Below, one piece after another: positions 12,200 to 21,454 of a DNA stretch of 64,000 nt. Position 1 is the first letter of the stretch. Each line of letters opens with the position of its first letter. This DNA comes from Letharia columbiana. Taxonomy: Eukaryota > Ascomycota > Lecanoromycetes > Lecanorales > Parmeliaceae. Below the pieces are notes generated by a model. It saw only the letters and a program-made list of their open reading frames with translations, was not told the DNA's origin and ran no database searches. Both the position numbers and the translations under genes were made by a program. Location of the stretch: assembly GCF_014066305.1 (NCBI RefSeq), contig NW_023501052.1:558001-622000 (forward strand), in the 5' to 3' direction.

Positions 12200-12705
12200 A
12201 AGATCCCGCCTTTGACCTGTGAACTGTACTTCGGAGAGTGAGTTGCGTGAAAGGGGAAAGCTTCCAACCAAATTATATCGCTCTCACAACACTCCTTGTA
12301 TCGCCAGGGGAGTGTTGGTGAGGAATGCTCGCAGAAGTGATCTTAAGCTACCTTGAAATTCTCCTTCGCGTGTTCAGCAGCCGAGCTCTTCTCTGGCTTA
12401 AAGATGGTATAGACGTCTATGAGTAGCAAGCAGCTGGCTCGCACAGAAGATCTTTGCTTCTTGCAAATGGATAGCGAAAGTGTTACTCTCTCATCTCTGT
12501 GTCACTGGAGCCGTCCAGCGGGGGGAGAATATAGTCATTGTAAGGCTGAATTTAGCTCAGCCTTAGCGTTCCCTGGAACACCGCTAGCGTACCAGCCACC
12601 TCACGCGACGCTGATTTCTTGAACGAGACCTCCTTCTCGACCTTCATTCCTCGTTTGTTCTACCAATCGCAGCAATCTCACTCAGATACATATCAAGGAA
12701 TCGCC
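12200..12705. promoter_or_regulatory. Divergent promoter between PRP5 and the HMG-box gene
   Basis: 506 bp between outward-facing start codons. A CT-rich tract precedes the HMG-box ATG at 12706. No other gene is visible. Confidence 0.5.
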
Positions 12706-13913
12706 ATGATCTTTCAGGCCGGTCGGTCCGTCATACGACTGCCCCAATTAACGCTGCAACGTCTGGGCAATGGTCGCACGGGGCTCAGCTCCTCCTGGGT
12801 TGAACGCGTGCCCGCTCTCTACAATGTTGCCCAATCGCAACACTATCCCGATCTCATCCTCAATTCCAGGTTGAATGCACCGATACTTCGCCGAACTTAC
12901 GCGCAAAGAGCTGTGTCACGGCCCAAAGCCCACACCGGCAGGACAACCACCGCAGCAAGAAAGGCCCCAACCACCTCGAAAACGAAAGCCGCCAAGAAGC
13001 CCGCACCCGAAAAGACAACACCGAAAGCGGTACCAAAGGCCAAGTCGAAGGCAAAGCCAAGAATCACACCCAAGCCAAAGCCCGCAAAGAAGAAGAAGGC
13101 GAAGGCGAAGGCGAAGGCGAAGGCGAAGCCCAAGCCCAAGCCCAAGCCCAAGCCCAAGCCTGAGAAGCCCAAGAAGGTGTTGACGGAGGCACAAGAATCT
13201 GCTTTGACTACAAAGCAGCTCAAGGCGACTACAAAGCAGCTCAAGGCGACAGCTCTCAAGCGCCCCCATGAAACTCCTTCTAGTGCATGGAATGTGTATT
13301 TAGCAGAAAAGATGAGGGCAGGTCGCGGTGTAACAGGAAACAGCTTTGCAGCGTTGTCGAAAGAAGCGAGTTCGGAGTACAGACAGCTGACTCCAGAGAA
13401 AGTTGAGGTATGTTTTGACTTTCAAGAATTGACCCGTCTATCCAAACTAAAACCTGAAAGCACTACAATCACCTAGCAAATCAGAACAGAGCCGCGAATG
13501 CTGCGGCTCATCGTCAATGGATCGAATCCCACACTCCAATTATCATCTACGACGCCAATCTTGCGAGGCAGCAACTCAGAAGACTGGGGGTCACTGCAAC
13601 CCCACTGCAAGACCACAGGCAGGTCATAGGCCTGCGTAAGCCATACAATTATTTCTACCAGGGGCGTTTGCAATCGGGTGACTTCAAGGGCCTGGGCGTG
13701 GTTGAGGCTGCAAAGCTGATAGGCAGAGAATGGAAGGGTCTTCCAGTTGGGGAGAAGAAGGTATGTCGCTGTAGATTCCAGGCTGGTTCGGGCGCTAATC
13801 TTCTCTACTAGCCTTTCGAAGATTTGGCCGCCCAAGACTTGGCAAGGTATGTGCAGGAGCGGAAGACCGTTCTGAACAAGGATGTCAAACAAAATGCAAG
13901 CTGGAAGCTTTAG
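12706..13913 (+). CDS. Mitochondrial-type two-HMG-box DNA-binding protein
   Basis: Probably a nucleoid/mtDNA packaging protein of the Abf2/TFAM kind. The first in-frame ATG (12706) gives an Arg-rich, acid-poor leader (MIFQAGRSVIRLPQLTLQRL) typical of a matrix presequence. Exons: 12706-13407, 13461-13760 and 13812-13913, with introns of 53 and 51 bp; total 367 aa. After the leader comes a very basic Lys/Pro/Ala tract including alternating KAKAKA and KPKPKP (~aa 85-165). HMG box 1 is about aa 185-260 (KRPHETPSSAWNVYLAEKM.. HYNHLANQNRAANAAAH). Box 2 is about aa 292-352 (LRKPYNYFYQGRLQSGD.. EWKGLPVGEKKPFEDLA). The KA/KP codon runs form simple DNA repeats likely to vary in length between strains. 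The opposite-strand Phe/Ala and Leu-rich frames here are shadows of those runs. Confidence 0.87.
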
Positions 13914-14132
13914 ATTCTACTCCGACTGTCTATATGACATCTCTCGTCGTGGGCGTCCTACAGATTGCGTGAGTGAGAAAAAGGCTGTTCCGCTGTATTC
14001 TCTTACGATGTATAACCACCTTGTAGTTTTTGATGGTTGCGTTGCAGATGGAAATACTCTAGAGGCTGTTTGTCAGTGGGAGATGTCAGAGGACGGGTTT
14101 TCACTCCACGCTATTCAAACAGAAATATTGGA
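13914..14132. other. Intergenic region after the HMG-box gene
   Basis: About 220 bp of 3' flank between the HMG-box stop and the degraded paralogue on the other strand. Nothing recognisable. Confidence 0.5.
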
Positions 14133-14566
14133 TCAATCCTTCAATTTTGATAAGTCAACGATGGCATCAAATTTCATTAGCTCTGTAATCACGAAGCCCT
14201 TATAGCTGATCAACCTCTTCACTATGCTACCCTCGTTTCCCTGCCCACATGTTTTGCTTTCAGATCCGAGTGACAAAATCCCCCCAACATACGACGTCCC
14301 TCCCACTTTTTCCCCAGAGGCGATCCTTGTCCCACTTGTAGCAGACATAGCGTTGCCCCCAACGTAATACCGCGAGCCGTTCGGATTGTCGTGATAATAA
14401 CTCCCTTTTGACCCTCATCAGTTCGTACCAAAGATCATAAGACAGAACCTACATCAACTGTTCTTAAGAAACTCACCGTCCTCGTCAGAGGATTGGTAAG
14501 GATCTGGATTGACTTACCCTTTCTACCGGGAAGAGGAGGGGAGTCCACACTTTGGTAGTGATTGCC
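14133..14566 (-). pseudogene. Decayed paralogue of the adjacent small Gly/Ser/Tyr-rich gene
   Basis: On the minus strand, pieces match the neighbour at 14867-15243: GNHY at the position of its exon 2 start (GNRY), DEDG at a GTGAGT donor where the neighbour has NNDG at GTAAGT, then GSYYYHDNPNGSRYYVGGN in place of its exon 3. The acceptor before GNHY reads ACG instead of an AG, and the exon-2-like piece shifts frame before DPYQSSDEDG. The last exon then reads on to a different C-terminus. I read this as an inactivated tandem copy; a rearranged but working gene with other exons is possible. Confidence 0.4.
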
Positions 14567-14866
14567 GTGAGAACGTTTGGGGACAACTACCTAAGGAGGG
14601 GCTGGGGCTGAGCTACCGTGCTGTTTCATGTCGCAGAAGCGCCACGCTTATTCCGTATAACGAAACCATGTCGGCTTTCAATCAAACATCTTGCCACATA
14701 TTAGGGGATACCGAGCAGCAGTTCCTTTTGGATTGCATCTCTACGGAATCTAGCTGACAGCAAGCATCTCTTCGGAGCTCTTGCCAAATATCACGGAACA
14801 ATCACCGCCTCTAACCCGGAAGATGACCATCTTTGTTCAGGCCAGGCCCATGTCTTGTCAATCGGG

Positions 14867-15243
14867 TCACTTCTTCCCTCCAGGAGCGGTATATTTCGAC
14901 CCGCCATTGCCGTCGTTGTGGTAAGTGGATCCGTTCGAGTTGCTGTAATAGTAGCTTCCTGTCCTCTGTCTCAGACTCTCGCTACTTTTGGAATCTCTAC
15001 ATCACCACGCCGCACGGTTATGGAAAACTCCGACTTACCGTCGTTGTTGGAGTAATGATAGGTGTTATCGTTGGCTTGACTGCCTCCGGTGGATGGGGTG
15101 TAGTCTCGGCTGTCGTAGCGGTTGCCCTGCCAAATAGGTTGGCAAGTGTCTCAGGGCAGGCTGGATGGGGAATATACCTGGCTGTTGGTGCCGGAGCTGG
15201 TCACGTCGTACCCCTTTCCGCCGGATCCGGATGATTGGGACAT
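14867..15243 (-). CDS. Tiny Gly/Ser/Tyr-rich conserved fungal protein (81 aa)
   Basis: ATG at 15243 gives MSQSSGSGGKGYDVTSSGTN. Three exons (15243-15178, 15126-15039, 14958-14867) with introns of 51 and 80 bp join to 81 aa. Exon 2 ends in TYHYSNNDG and exon 3 gives SYYYSNSNGSTYHNDGNGG and ends APGGKK. The SSGTNSQGN..Y/..YHYSN.DGSYYYSN.NGSTY pattern is that of short, low-complexity, Tyr/Asn/Gly-rich proteins common in ascomycetes, often stress- or conidium-associated; the function is not established. No signal peptide or membrane helix. A broken copy lies just downstream (14133-14566). Confidence 0.75.
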
Positions 15244-15517
15244 CTTGATTGAGATGAATTGACTTGAACGAGGTTTTTTTGTCACTTGGGGAGTTTGAAA
15301 AGTTGATGTTTCTGCTGTGTAGTTGACTTGAAAAGTACTTTGGTGAGAGGATGTCTTACGGCAGGGAGAAGGCCAGATTTATAACCCGGTAAGTTACATT
15401 TTACTAAGCCAAATATGGCTTAGCACGATCACATAGCTAGCATTCTCGTAGCAAGAAAATACCAGTACCAACATCTTACACACCACGAATTCTATCATTT
15501 CAGTGTTCACACTGGAC

Positions 15518-16880
15518 ACATGCTGTTCCCCACCTGACCCCACACTTTGAGGGGTAAATATTAGGTGATCCATGCAGGGCCGGTAGCGACAGCAAACGCA
15601 AAACCAAATCTGACCTCTTCTTCTTGGCATTCAAACCAAGTAAAATTCATGTCAATTGGGCGGAGTGTTCTAAATTCGCACGCCGTTCACCATGTGATCT
15701 GGATTTCAATCAATGTCACATCTCGTTACAGTGTCTTGGAAATGTCTTATGGTGTTTAGCTGAAGTATCCCAATGAGGACCGATGCTCGTAAAAGGGGAA
15801 AAGCGACGGCCAGAAGCTTGACTATGCTTGCAGATTTGTATTGCTTGCGAGAGTACATGTACAGCCCCCCCCTCCGAGTATAATGGCAGTCACTCGCTCG
15901 TTTCCTCTACGAAGAAACATCCCGTCGTTCTCTGCAACCTAAGTTCAGTCTCCTACCACTCGTGTATCATCATGCTTCTCTCCTCTTTGCAAGTTGTGTT
16001 TCTCTTTGCAGGTCTTGTCCACTGTCAAGCACCATCCGGGCTTTCGGCGTTCGTATCCCTTTCCAAGATTGAGAAGAATTCTATGCTAATACCACGGTCT
16101 CCAGAGCCAGCCTCAGCTCCACGAACTATGCAGATCTATCACCGAGTGTTTCAGTGCCGAGCTCCGTCTCCACCGCAGTTGGCTCCCTTGCCAGTAATCC
16201 CAGTGCTGTTGTAGCCACAGTCGCTTCTGGTCTGAGTGGTACGGCCCCATCACCCTTACTTCACAGTTGTCCAGCCTCGTACCTGTCTATAACCGACTCG
16301 GCCGCGTATTCATCGAGCATGATGAGGGCGACTAGAATTAGCACAGCCTCGATTGCACGAGCTGATAATGACACGCTCGCAGACAGTACTAGCGGAGGAC
16401 CATCCATGGGATCACCAACGCCCGCCACTTCTGTCCCGTCGTCCTCGGTCATGGCGGGAGCATCAAGCTCATCAGCGTCATCAGCAACAGCCGGAATGGT
16501 CACGTCAACCAACATTGGTACAATGGGAACATTTTCCGGAACCGCTGCTTCAAGTACTGCCAATGTAAGAGAAGCAGCATTTCTCATGTCGGAAAGAGTG
16601 TCCCACTAACCCCACCCTGCCCAGGCTACTAATACTACGGCTGCCTCGGCTTCGTTTACCTCCGCCTCACCTACGAGCTCCAACAAGAACATCGCCGGTC
16701 AACCTCGTGGCTTCGCTGGTACTGCCGGGATCCTTTTCCTCATCGCGATGATCACTGGGCTGTACAACTGAAACAGTCCAATGTCAACCCTGTATTGCGG
16801 AGTGCGTTAGTCAGGTTTCTTTCCTTCCTTTGTCGGCGAGCCAGATACCTTTGTTGTAATGAGTTTTTTTCGATACGCAC
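15518..16880. repeat. Segmental tandem duplication, copy A
   Basis: Copy A carries promoter, gene and 3' flank of the first GPI-protein gene. It shares with copy B (16937-18260) the upstream block starting CACATGCTGTTCCC, the element ATTAGGTGATCCATGCAG versus ATCAGGTGACGCTTGCAG, the gene structure (identical 77-nt first exon), and the 3' flank TTTGTCGGCGAGCCAGATAC versus TTTGTCGGCATGCCAAATGC. Divergence is high, so the duplication is not recent. Confidence 0.7.
15972..16771 (+). CDS. Ser/Thr/Ala-rich GPI-anchored cell-surface protein, copy 1
   Basis: ATG at 15972 gives a signal peptide (MLLSSLQVVFLFAGLVHCQ). Exons: 15972-16048 (77 nt), 16105-16564 and 16625-16771, for 227 aa. The middle is Ser/Thr/Ala-rich, expected to be O-glycosylated. 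The C-terminus is a hydrophobic GPI-type tail after a small-residue site (GFAGTAGILFLIAMITGLYN). The first intron must use a GTTCGT donor for the frame to hold (Ala codon GC|A). The tandem copy at 17359 has GTTGGT at the same point, with a GCTAAT or GCTAAC branch point in each. Likely cell-wall or plasma-membrane protein of unknown role. Confidence 0.62.
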
Positions 16881-16936
16881 TCCGAATTCTTTCATCCTTT
16901 TGCTTCGCTTGTAGCAAGCATAGTGTCAAATCTCAC

Positions 16937-18260
16937 CACATGCTGTTCCCGACATGACTACAATCTTTCAGGCAACATAATCAGGTGACGCTTGCAGAGG
17001 CGGTGGCGGCAGCAAATATAAATCCGATCTTGACCTGTTCCCCTGGAATCTTGGCAGCCAAACGAAATGAAATGCATGTCTTTTGTGTGAAGCATTCGAA
17101 ATCCGCAAGCAAATCACAATGTGAAACAACGTTCAATCTTCCTATTAATAGTCACGGTGTCACGGCAAGGTCTTGTGATGTGGGCGAAGCATCCCAAAGA
17201 GGAAAGGCGACGGCTAGGTGCTTGAGCTGTGAGTGATGGGAAATTAGTTTTATTTTCGAAATTCGTTGTCTTGCATTTTGCATCATCACTCCTTCGAAGA
17301 AGCACACTTCTATCATTCTAAAACCTAATTTGAAACACTCCAACCCTCGAGCGTCATCATGCATCTCTTCTCTGTGCCTACAGTTATCCTGTTCGCGAGT
17401 CTGGTGTTCGGTCAAGGGAACGTTGCCCCTGCAGCGTTGGTGGACCTCTCCTTAACACAAAATTGACCAAGCTAACATGATGCCAAATTCAGAGTTGATG
17501 CCAACACTCTTGGCGGTGCAGATGTCGCAGCTTCTCTGTTTAGCCTTTACAAGAGCGGAACACACCCATCAGCCAGCCCCACTGCGGGCTCGACCGCTGT
17601 CCCTGTCACCTTCCAGACTGGTACGGCTTTTCCTCATCGATCTACCGCCACCCCAGCACGAAACCAATTCGCACTCGACTCCATCGGCTTTTCCTTGAGC
17701 GTGATGAGCGCGACTGCGAGCAGCGCAATCATAGCAGCAAGAGCTGACAGTGACACCTTTACAGGCAGCCCTACCCTCGTAATGGCAACCACCCCATCTG
17801 CGACGACGAGCCTTGAAGCAACGACATCTACGGCGGCCACCCCAGCGGCCGTTGTCAGTTCTGGCTCGTCGATGTCCGCCATGGCGAAATCCTCTAGCCC
17901 AGCAGGGACATCAAGCAAGACAGCAAGTGGACTCGCCACCGGAACCGCTATGTCAAGTCCTACAAACGTGAGACGAGGAATATATGAACTGGCAGATCGC
18001 ACGGCCTGCTGACTTACTCCAGGCCACAAAGACCACGGCTGCCTCCGCTTCGCCTACCAAGTCCAAGAAGAATAGCGCCGGTCAATTCCGTGGCGTCGCC
18101 GGTAGCGTTGGGATCCCCCTATTGGTCGGGGTGTTTGCAGGGCTTTAGGAGTTCCGAAGTCTGGCATTGCCAGTGCTGAGTTGCAGGATGTGTCAGACAG
18201 GTTCCTTGCTTCTTTTGTCGGCATGCCAAATGCCTTTACTGTAATAAAAGTTTCTGCATG
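16937..18260. repeat. Segmental tandem duplication, copy B
   Basis: Second copy of the unit described for 15518-16880, in the same orientation and directly adjacent. It contains the second GPI-protein gene and retains the upstream CACATGCTGTTCCC block and the 3' TTTGTCGGC block. Confidence 0.7.
17359..18148 (+). CDS. Ser/Thr/Ala-rich GPI-anchored cell-surface protein, copy 2
   Basis: ATG at 17359 gives a signal peptide (MHLFSVPTVILFASLVFGQ). Exons: 17359-17435 (77 nt, the same as copy 1), 17493-17967 and 18023-18148, for 225 aa. The first intron has a GTTGGT donor, GCTAAC branch and TTCAG acceptor. The body is Ser/Thr/Ala-rich. The last exon parallels copy 1 closely (ATKTTAASASPTKSKKN versus ATNTTAASASFTSASPT) and ends in a hydrophobic GPI-type tail (GVAGSVGIPLLVGVFAGL). 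Function unknown; probably cell surface. Confidence 0.62.
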
Positions 18261-19255
18261 CACGGTCGTTGGTTTTCGGTGCATCTAGAAGCCTAATTAG
18301 ACAACCTTTGCCGATAGTTGGCTCTAGATACTCACTTTTTGCCTTTGGTATTGCTTCTTAAAGCGCATCTCCGACTACACTGCCGATTATTCTGACATCC
18401 CTCATCTCATTATCCACCCAGCAGCTATGGACTCCTCCCGCCCCTCCCAGCCTTCCCTCTCCTCTCTACTCCCCTAACTCCAAGCCGGTTCCTGAACTCG
18501 ACCCCAGCGACCTCGCTCCTATCCATCGTACCTACATTGATAACATTTTGCGCAACCAAAACCTGGGCAACCTTTCTCACACCCAGAAAGCACGAATATA
18601 AACCCCGCGCCCGCCTCTTCCAAGTTGAACACAATATGCTGAGCTGATGTCATATTTACTGGATCGTTTCCAGATATCGATGTTTCGTCTTCCCCCTGTA
18701 ATCTGCGCCTCGCCGATTTTTTTGCCATCCGACTCCCAAATCTGCTGCTTCGGGACAATATTACGGGATCGTGTGCATGAGATCTGTACCCTCCCGGTAA
18801 TCCAGTGTGAAATTTGGACGATTCACGCTCCACTGGACCTCAGACTGTTAGGCTTGATCCTACAGAGGCGGCAAACAGCCGAGAACGAATAGGTTTAGGT
18901 CCCTCTGCTTGATCTCTAACAAAAACTTCCATCGCCACCTTTTAGGTAGGTCAACATGTGTCGGAACGGGGGCTTGCTTGTTGGACAAACATATCGCGAT
19001 GTCTTGGTAATATCTCCGCCGTGCAATATTGATCTCGGTGATGCATGGTGATTGAAGCCGAGCGACAAGCAATCCGGCTACCTGCATCAACACGTCGGAG
19101 AAAGTCTCGGGTCGTGGTCTTTGTAGGAGTGCATCTACGGGTGGACTTGCTTGTGGTTTTTCATTGCCATATCATCACCGTCGTTGGATAATATATTCAG
19201 GACTTCCCTGCAACACATCCTTGGATCGTCAAGCGCTGAAAACCCAAAAGAGAAA
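18261..19255. other. Intergenic region with possible gene fragments
   Basis: Nearly 1 kb without a convincing gene. A plus-strand ATG at 18427 opens MDSSRPSQPSLSSLLP and then stops at once; the following text still looks codon-like (YIDNILRNQNLGNLSHTQ), so this may be a decayed gene. A 77-codon minus-strand frame (18860-19093) resembles nothing. The right end should hold the promoter of the 19.26-kb gene. Confidence 0.4.
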
Positions 19256-19681
19256 ATGCATTCGTCCTTCCTGCAGATCGTTGCCCTGTCCGTGAGCCTC
19301 ATCCACGCCCAAGCCGTTGCTCAGCCGTTCGTAATCTTTTCTCTGCTAAACAATTTCCCCCAACTGATATCTACACTTTCAGGAACAACTCCAGCTCTCC
19401 CACCACATCCTCACCTATTTCCAATGACCACGCAAGCGTCTTCCACACAATCAGTCCATCCTACAACGCTTCCAGCGTCAGGTTCCATAGGAACTCCCAT
19501 CTTTCATGTCGTCTCGTCCTCTCCAACGTCCTCGACCGCCACCCCAGCGACACTTGCGGCGGTGACAAGCATGGGTGTGGCGACAGGTTCGAAGAAGAGT
19601 CTGGCAGGGCATTCTGGAGTGCCGTTGGCGGCCGCTGTCGGTCTGGGGATGGTGGTGATGGGCGCGATCGCTGTTATATGA
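19256..19681 (+). CDS. Third small GPI-anchored surface-protein candidate
   Basis: ATG at 19256 gives a signal peptide (MHSSFLQIVALSVSLIHAQA). The open frame runs unspliced to 19681 for 141 aa and ends in a hydrophobic GPI-like tail (VPLAAAVGLGMVVMGAIAVI). The same kind of first intron as in the two genes upstream is visible (CC|GTTCGT.. to TTTCAG, 19327-19382, 56 bp). Removing it puts the middle into a Ser/Thr/Asn-rich frame but loses the GPI tail unless a second intron follows. The translation start and signal peptide are firm; the exon structure is not. Confidence 0.5.
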   Translation: MHSSFLQIVALSVSLIHAQAVAQPFVIFSLLNNFPQLISTLSGTTPALPPHPHLFPMTTQASSTQSVHPTTLPASGSIGTPIFHVVSSSPTSSTATPATLAAVTSMGVATGSKKSLAGHSGVPLAAAVGLGMVVMGAIAVI

Positions 19682-20026
19682 CATGCGTTAGGCAAGGAGT
19701 AGGGCGGTTGAAGGATTTTGGTGGAGATATGATAATGGGTTATGAGATGTGTCTGCTTTAGCTGTTCACTTTGTTCAAAAAGCCGAAAGTTGATGTGAAT
19801 AGTACAATGTGCGCATCTATTGCAAGCCTCATAGTGTATTGGAATACTGTGCACCTGATATGCAGCGGAACGAGCTTTTGCCATTGGTTTTGGAACCTAC
19901 GGACTGATCTGTATCATTTCACAACGTGGAGATATGGGCATACGGAAACGCCTTGCGCAGTCGCGTCACTGTCAAATCACCATCACAATCATTTGAATAA
20001 CAATCATGGCTCGTATCCGCAGTGAG
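19682..20026. other. Intergenic region between convergent genes
   Basis: 345 bp of 3' flank between the plus-strand surface gene and the minus-strand secreted-protein gene. No feature is recognised. Confidence 0.5.
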
Positions 20027-21030
20027 TCAACGTGCACTTGAGGAAAGGCCAGGTTTGGAAGGGCCGTCCCACCAGTTAGTGACCGGCTCCCCATACTCCG
20101 TCCGGCCCACAGCCGCCCAAAGATATTCTTCACGGCGCTCGAGCTCCGCCTCCGCAGGACTGCCGGCTGGTGCTGCTCGTCCAGCTCTGTGAAGACTTTG
20201 GGCTAGAGCGTCTCCAACGTCGGGATCGCTGTTACCAGGGTTCCAGTCTATGTCGCTAGGTGTGTGATTCCATACGTGGAGACTGTAGAAGGTGCTGCTT
20301 GGGGCTTTGACTCACGTCAGCAACACAGCGGAAGGTTTGGGGATATCATCTTACGGAGTGCGGGATCGGGGAAGATTTTGCTGTCGCTGTTGGTAATGGG
20401 GTCTATTGTGTTTTCCAACCCCTTCGTGACCATTCCTCCTTTGCCGGCGGAAACGCAACGCGCAAGTACCCATGCTGCCATGGCTTTGATATCGTTTGGC
20501 ACGATCCAGACGGGATCCAGACTTTGGGCGGACTGGCCAGATGTGTGAAATATGATATCGCACGTGCCTGACAAATTTCCGAATTAGGCGTTTCTATCAT
20601 CTCGCTGGAAGGACCGGCTTCTTACCATGATGCACCTCGAGTGGGAGCACGTTTCTTTCCTCTCCAGCGGCAGGTTGAGTGTACCATGCAGTGGGCGCAG
20701 TACCACTCGGTAGATTTTTGAAAGCGATCTGGCAATCGGAGAGGAGAGGCGGAGAAGGGTTGCTGGAAACTCGAGTCAGCCTTCGTCCTTGTAAAATTAA
20801 ACTAGACTGTTTTATGGAGTACGAATACAGCCAACAGTTATAGAACGGCTCATGAGTCCCACAGCATGCTTTATGACTCGGATTTTGACACAAGCATAAA
20901 TGTAGGATTCCGATCTGTATACTTACGCGTAGTAGTCTTTACAATTGGAAACATCTGGAAGAGATAGCGGAGGATAAGCTACCTGGACCGCAGAGGCGTT
21001 CACAGCCAATTGAAAAAGAGACAGACTCAT
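20027..21030 (-). CDS. Small secreted Cys-containing protein candidate (224 aa)
   Basis: Four exons fit: 21030-20927, 20762-20626, 20567-20355 and 20247-20027, with introns of 164, 58 and 107 bp, summing to exactly 225 codons. The N-terminus (MSLSLFQLAVNASAVQVAYP) could be a weak signal peptide. Conserved-looking features are SNCKDYY, LLSDCQIAF, GTCDIIFHT, IKAMAAWVLARCVSAGKGG and a Trp-rich C-terminal part (EYLWAAVGRTEYGEPVTNWW). The layout resembles fungal secreted proteins found as effector-like or killer-like paralogues, but I cannot name a family. The first intron is longer than usual here, so exon 1 is the weakest part. Confidence 0.58.
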
Positions 21031-21126
21031 ATTTTTGATAGGAATCCTAAGGTTGTATGTGCTGAAAATGTCTCGAGGCTAACCAGCAGCTCAAGAGCTG
21101 TACTTATTCCAGAAACCCTGTGCGCC

Positions 21127-21186
21127 TCTATCGGCTACGACATGTCTTGCTTGGGCGGAAAACAGGAATACCCGTTCGCAAGTTGA
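21127..21186. repeat. Left half of a repeat also present at 35.69 kb
   Basis: About 60 bp (GGCTACGACATGTCTTGCTT onward, through GGAATACCCGTTCGCAAG) nearly identical to 35692-35741. At 35.7 kb it is followed within a few bases by CCTGAGAAGTCATTGCGAAA; here that right half lies 218 bp further on, beyond the homopolymer block. Confidence 0.8.
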
Positions 21187-21221
21187 GATGGCGCGTGTTG
21201 TTTTAAATACCACCCCCTTCC

Positions 21222-21317
21222 GCCTCCCAAAAAAAAGCCGGGTAAAAAAGGGGGAAAAAAAAAAACCACAAAAAACCCCCCCTTTTTTATAAAAAAAAAA
21301 AAAAAAAAACCCAAAAA

Positions 21318-21348
<31 letters not shown>

Positions 21349-21362
21349 ATTTAAAAAAAATT
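21222..21362. repeat. Homopolymer / low-complexity block, possible assembly artefact
   Basis: About 140 bp made almost only of A, C and G runs (long A runs broken by CCC, GGG and TTTTTT). It looks unlike the other AT-rich DNA in the window, which is TA-rich rather than A-run-rich, and resembles a low-quality consensus or a collapsed gap. It sits inside an otherwise recognisable repeat. Confidence 0.75.
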
Positions 21363-21404
21363 GTATGCCACTATCTCATAGCCTCCCGTAGATATTGACA
21401 TACA

Positions 21405-21454
21405 GTAGCCTGAGAAGTCATTGCGAAAAAGTTGCCGACGTTTCGCATCATGGA
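21405..21454. repeat. Right half of the repeat also present at 35.74 kb
   Basis: The block CCTGAGAAGTCATTGCGAAA through GT..TTTCGCATCAT is nearly identical to 35744-35794, in the same order and orientation. Confidence 0.8.

Noticed and set aside
12897..13269. Minus-strand frames rich in Phe/Ala or Leu/Arg opposite the HMG-box gene
   Set aside because: They are shadows of the KAKAKA/KPKPKP codon repeats.
16049..16058. U12-type intron donor (GTATCCCTTT) in the first surface gene
   Set aside because: It fits the U12 donor loosely but breaks the frame, and the paralogues lack it; the GTTCGT donor three bases upstream explains all three genes.
18427..18640. Short Ser/Pro-rich gene at 18.43 kb
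   Set aside because: The frame stops after 16 codons and no splice pair restores it convincingly.
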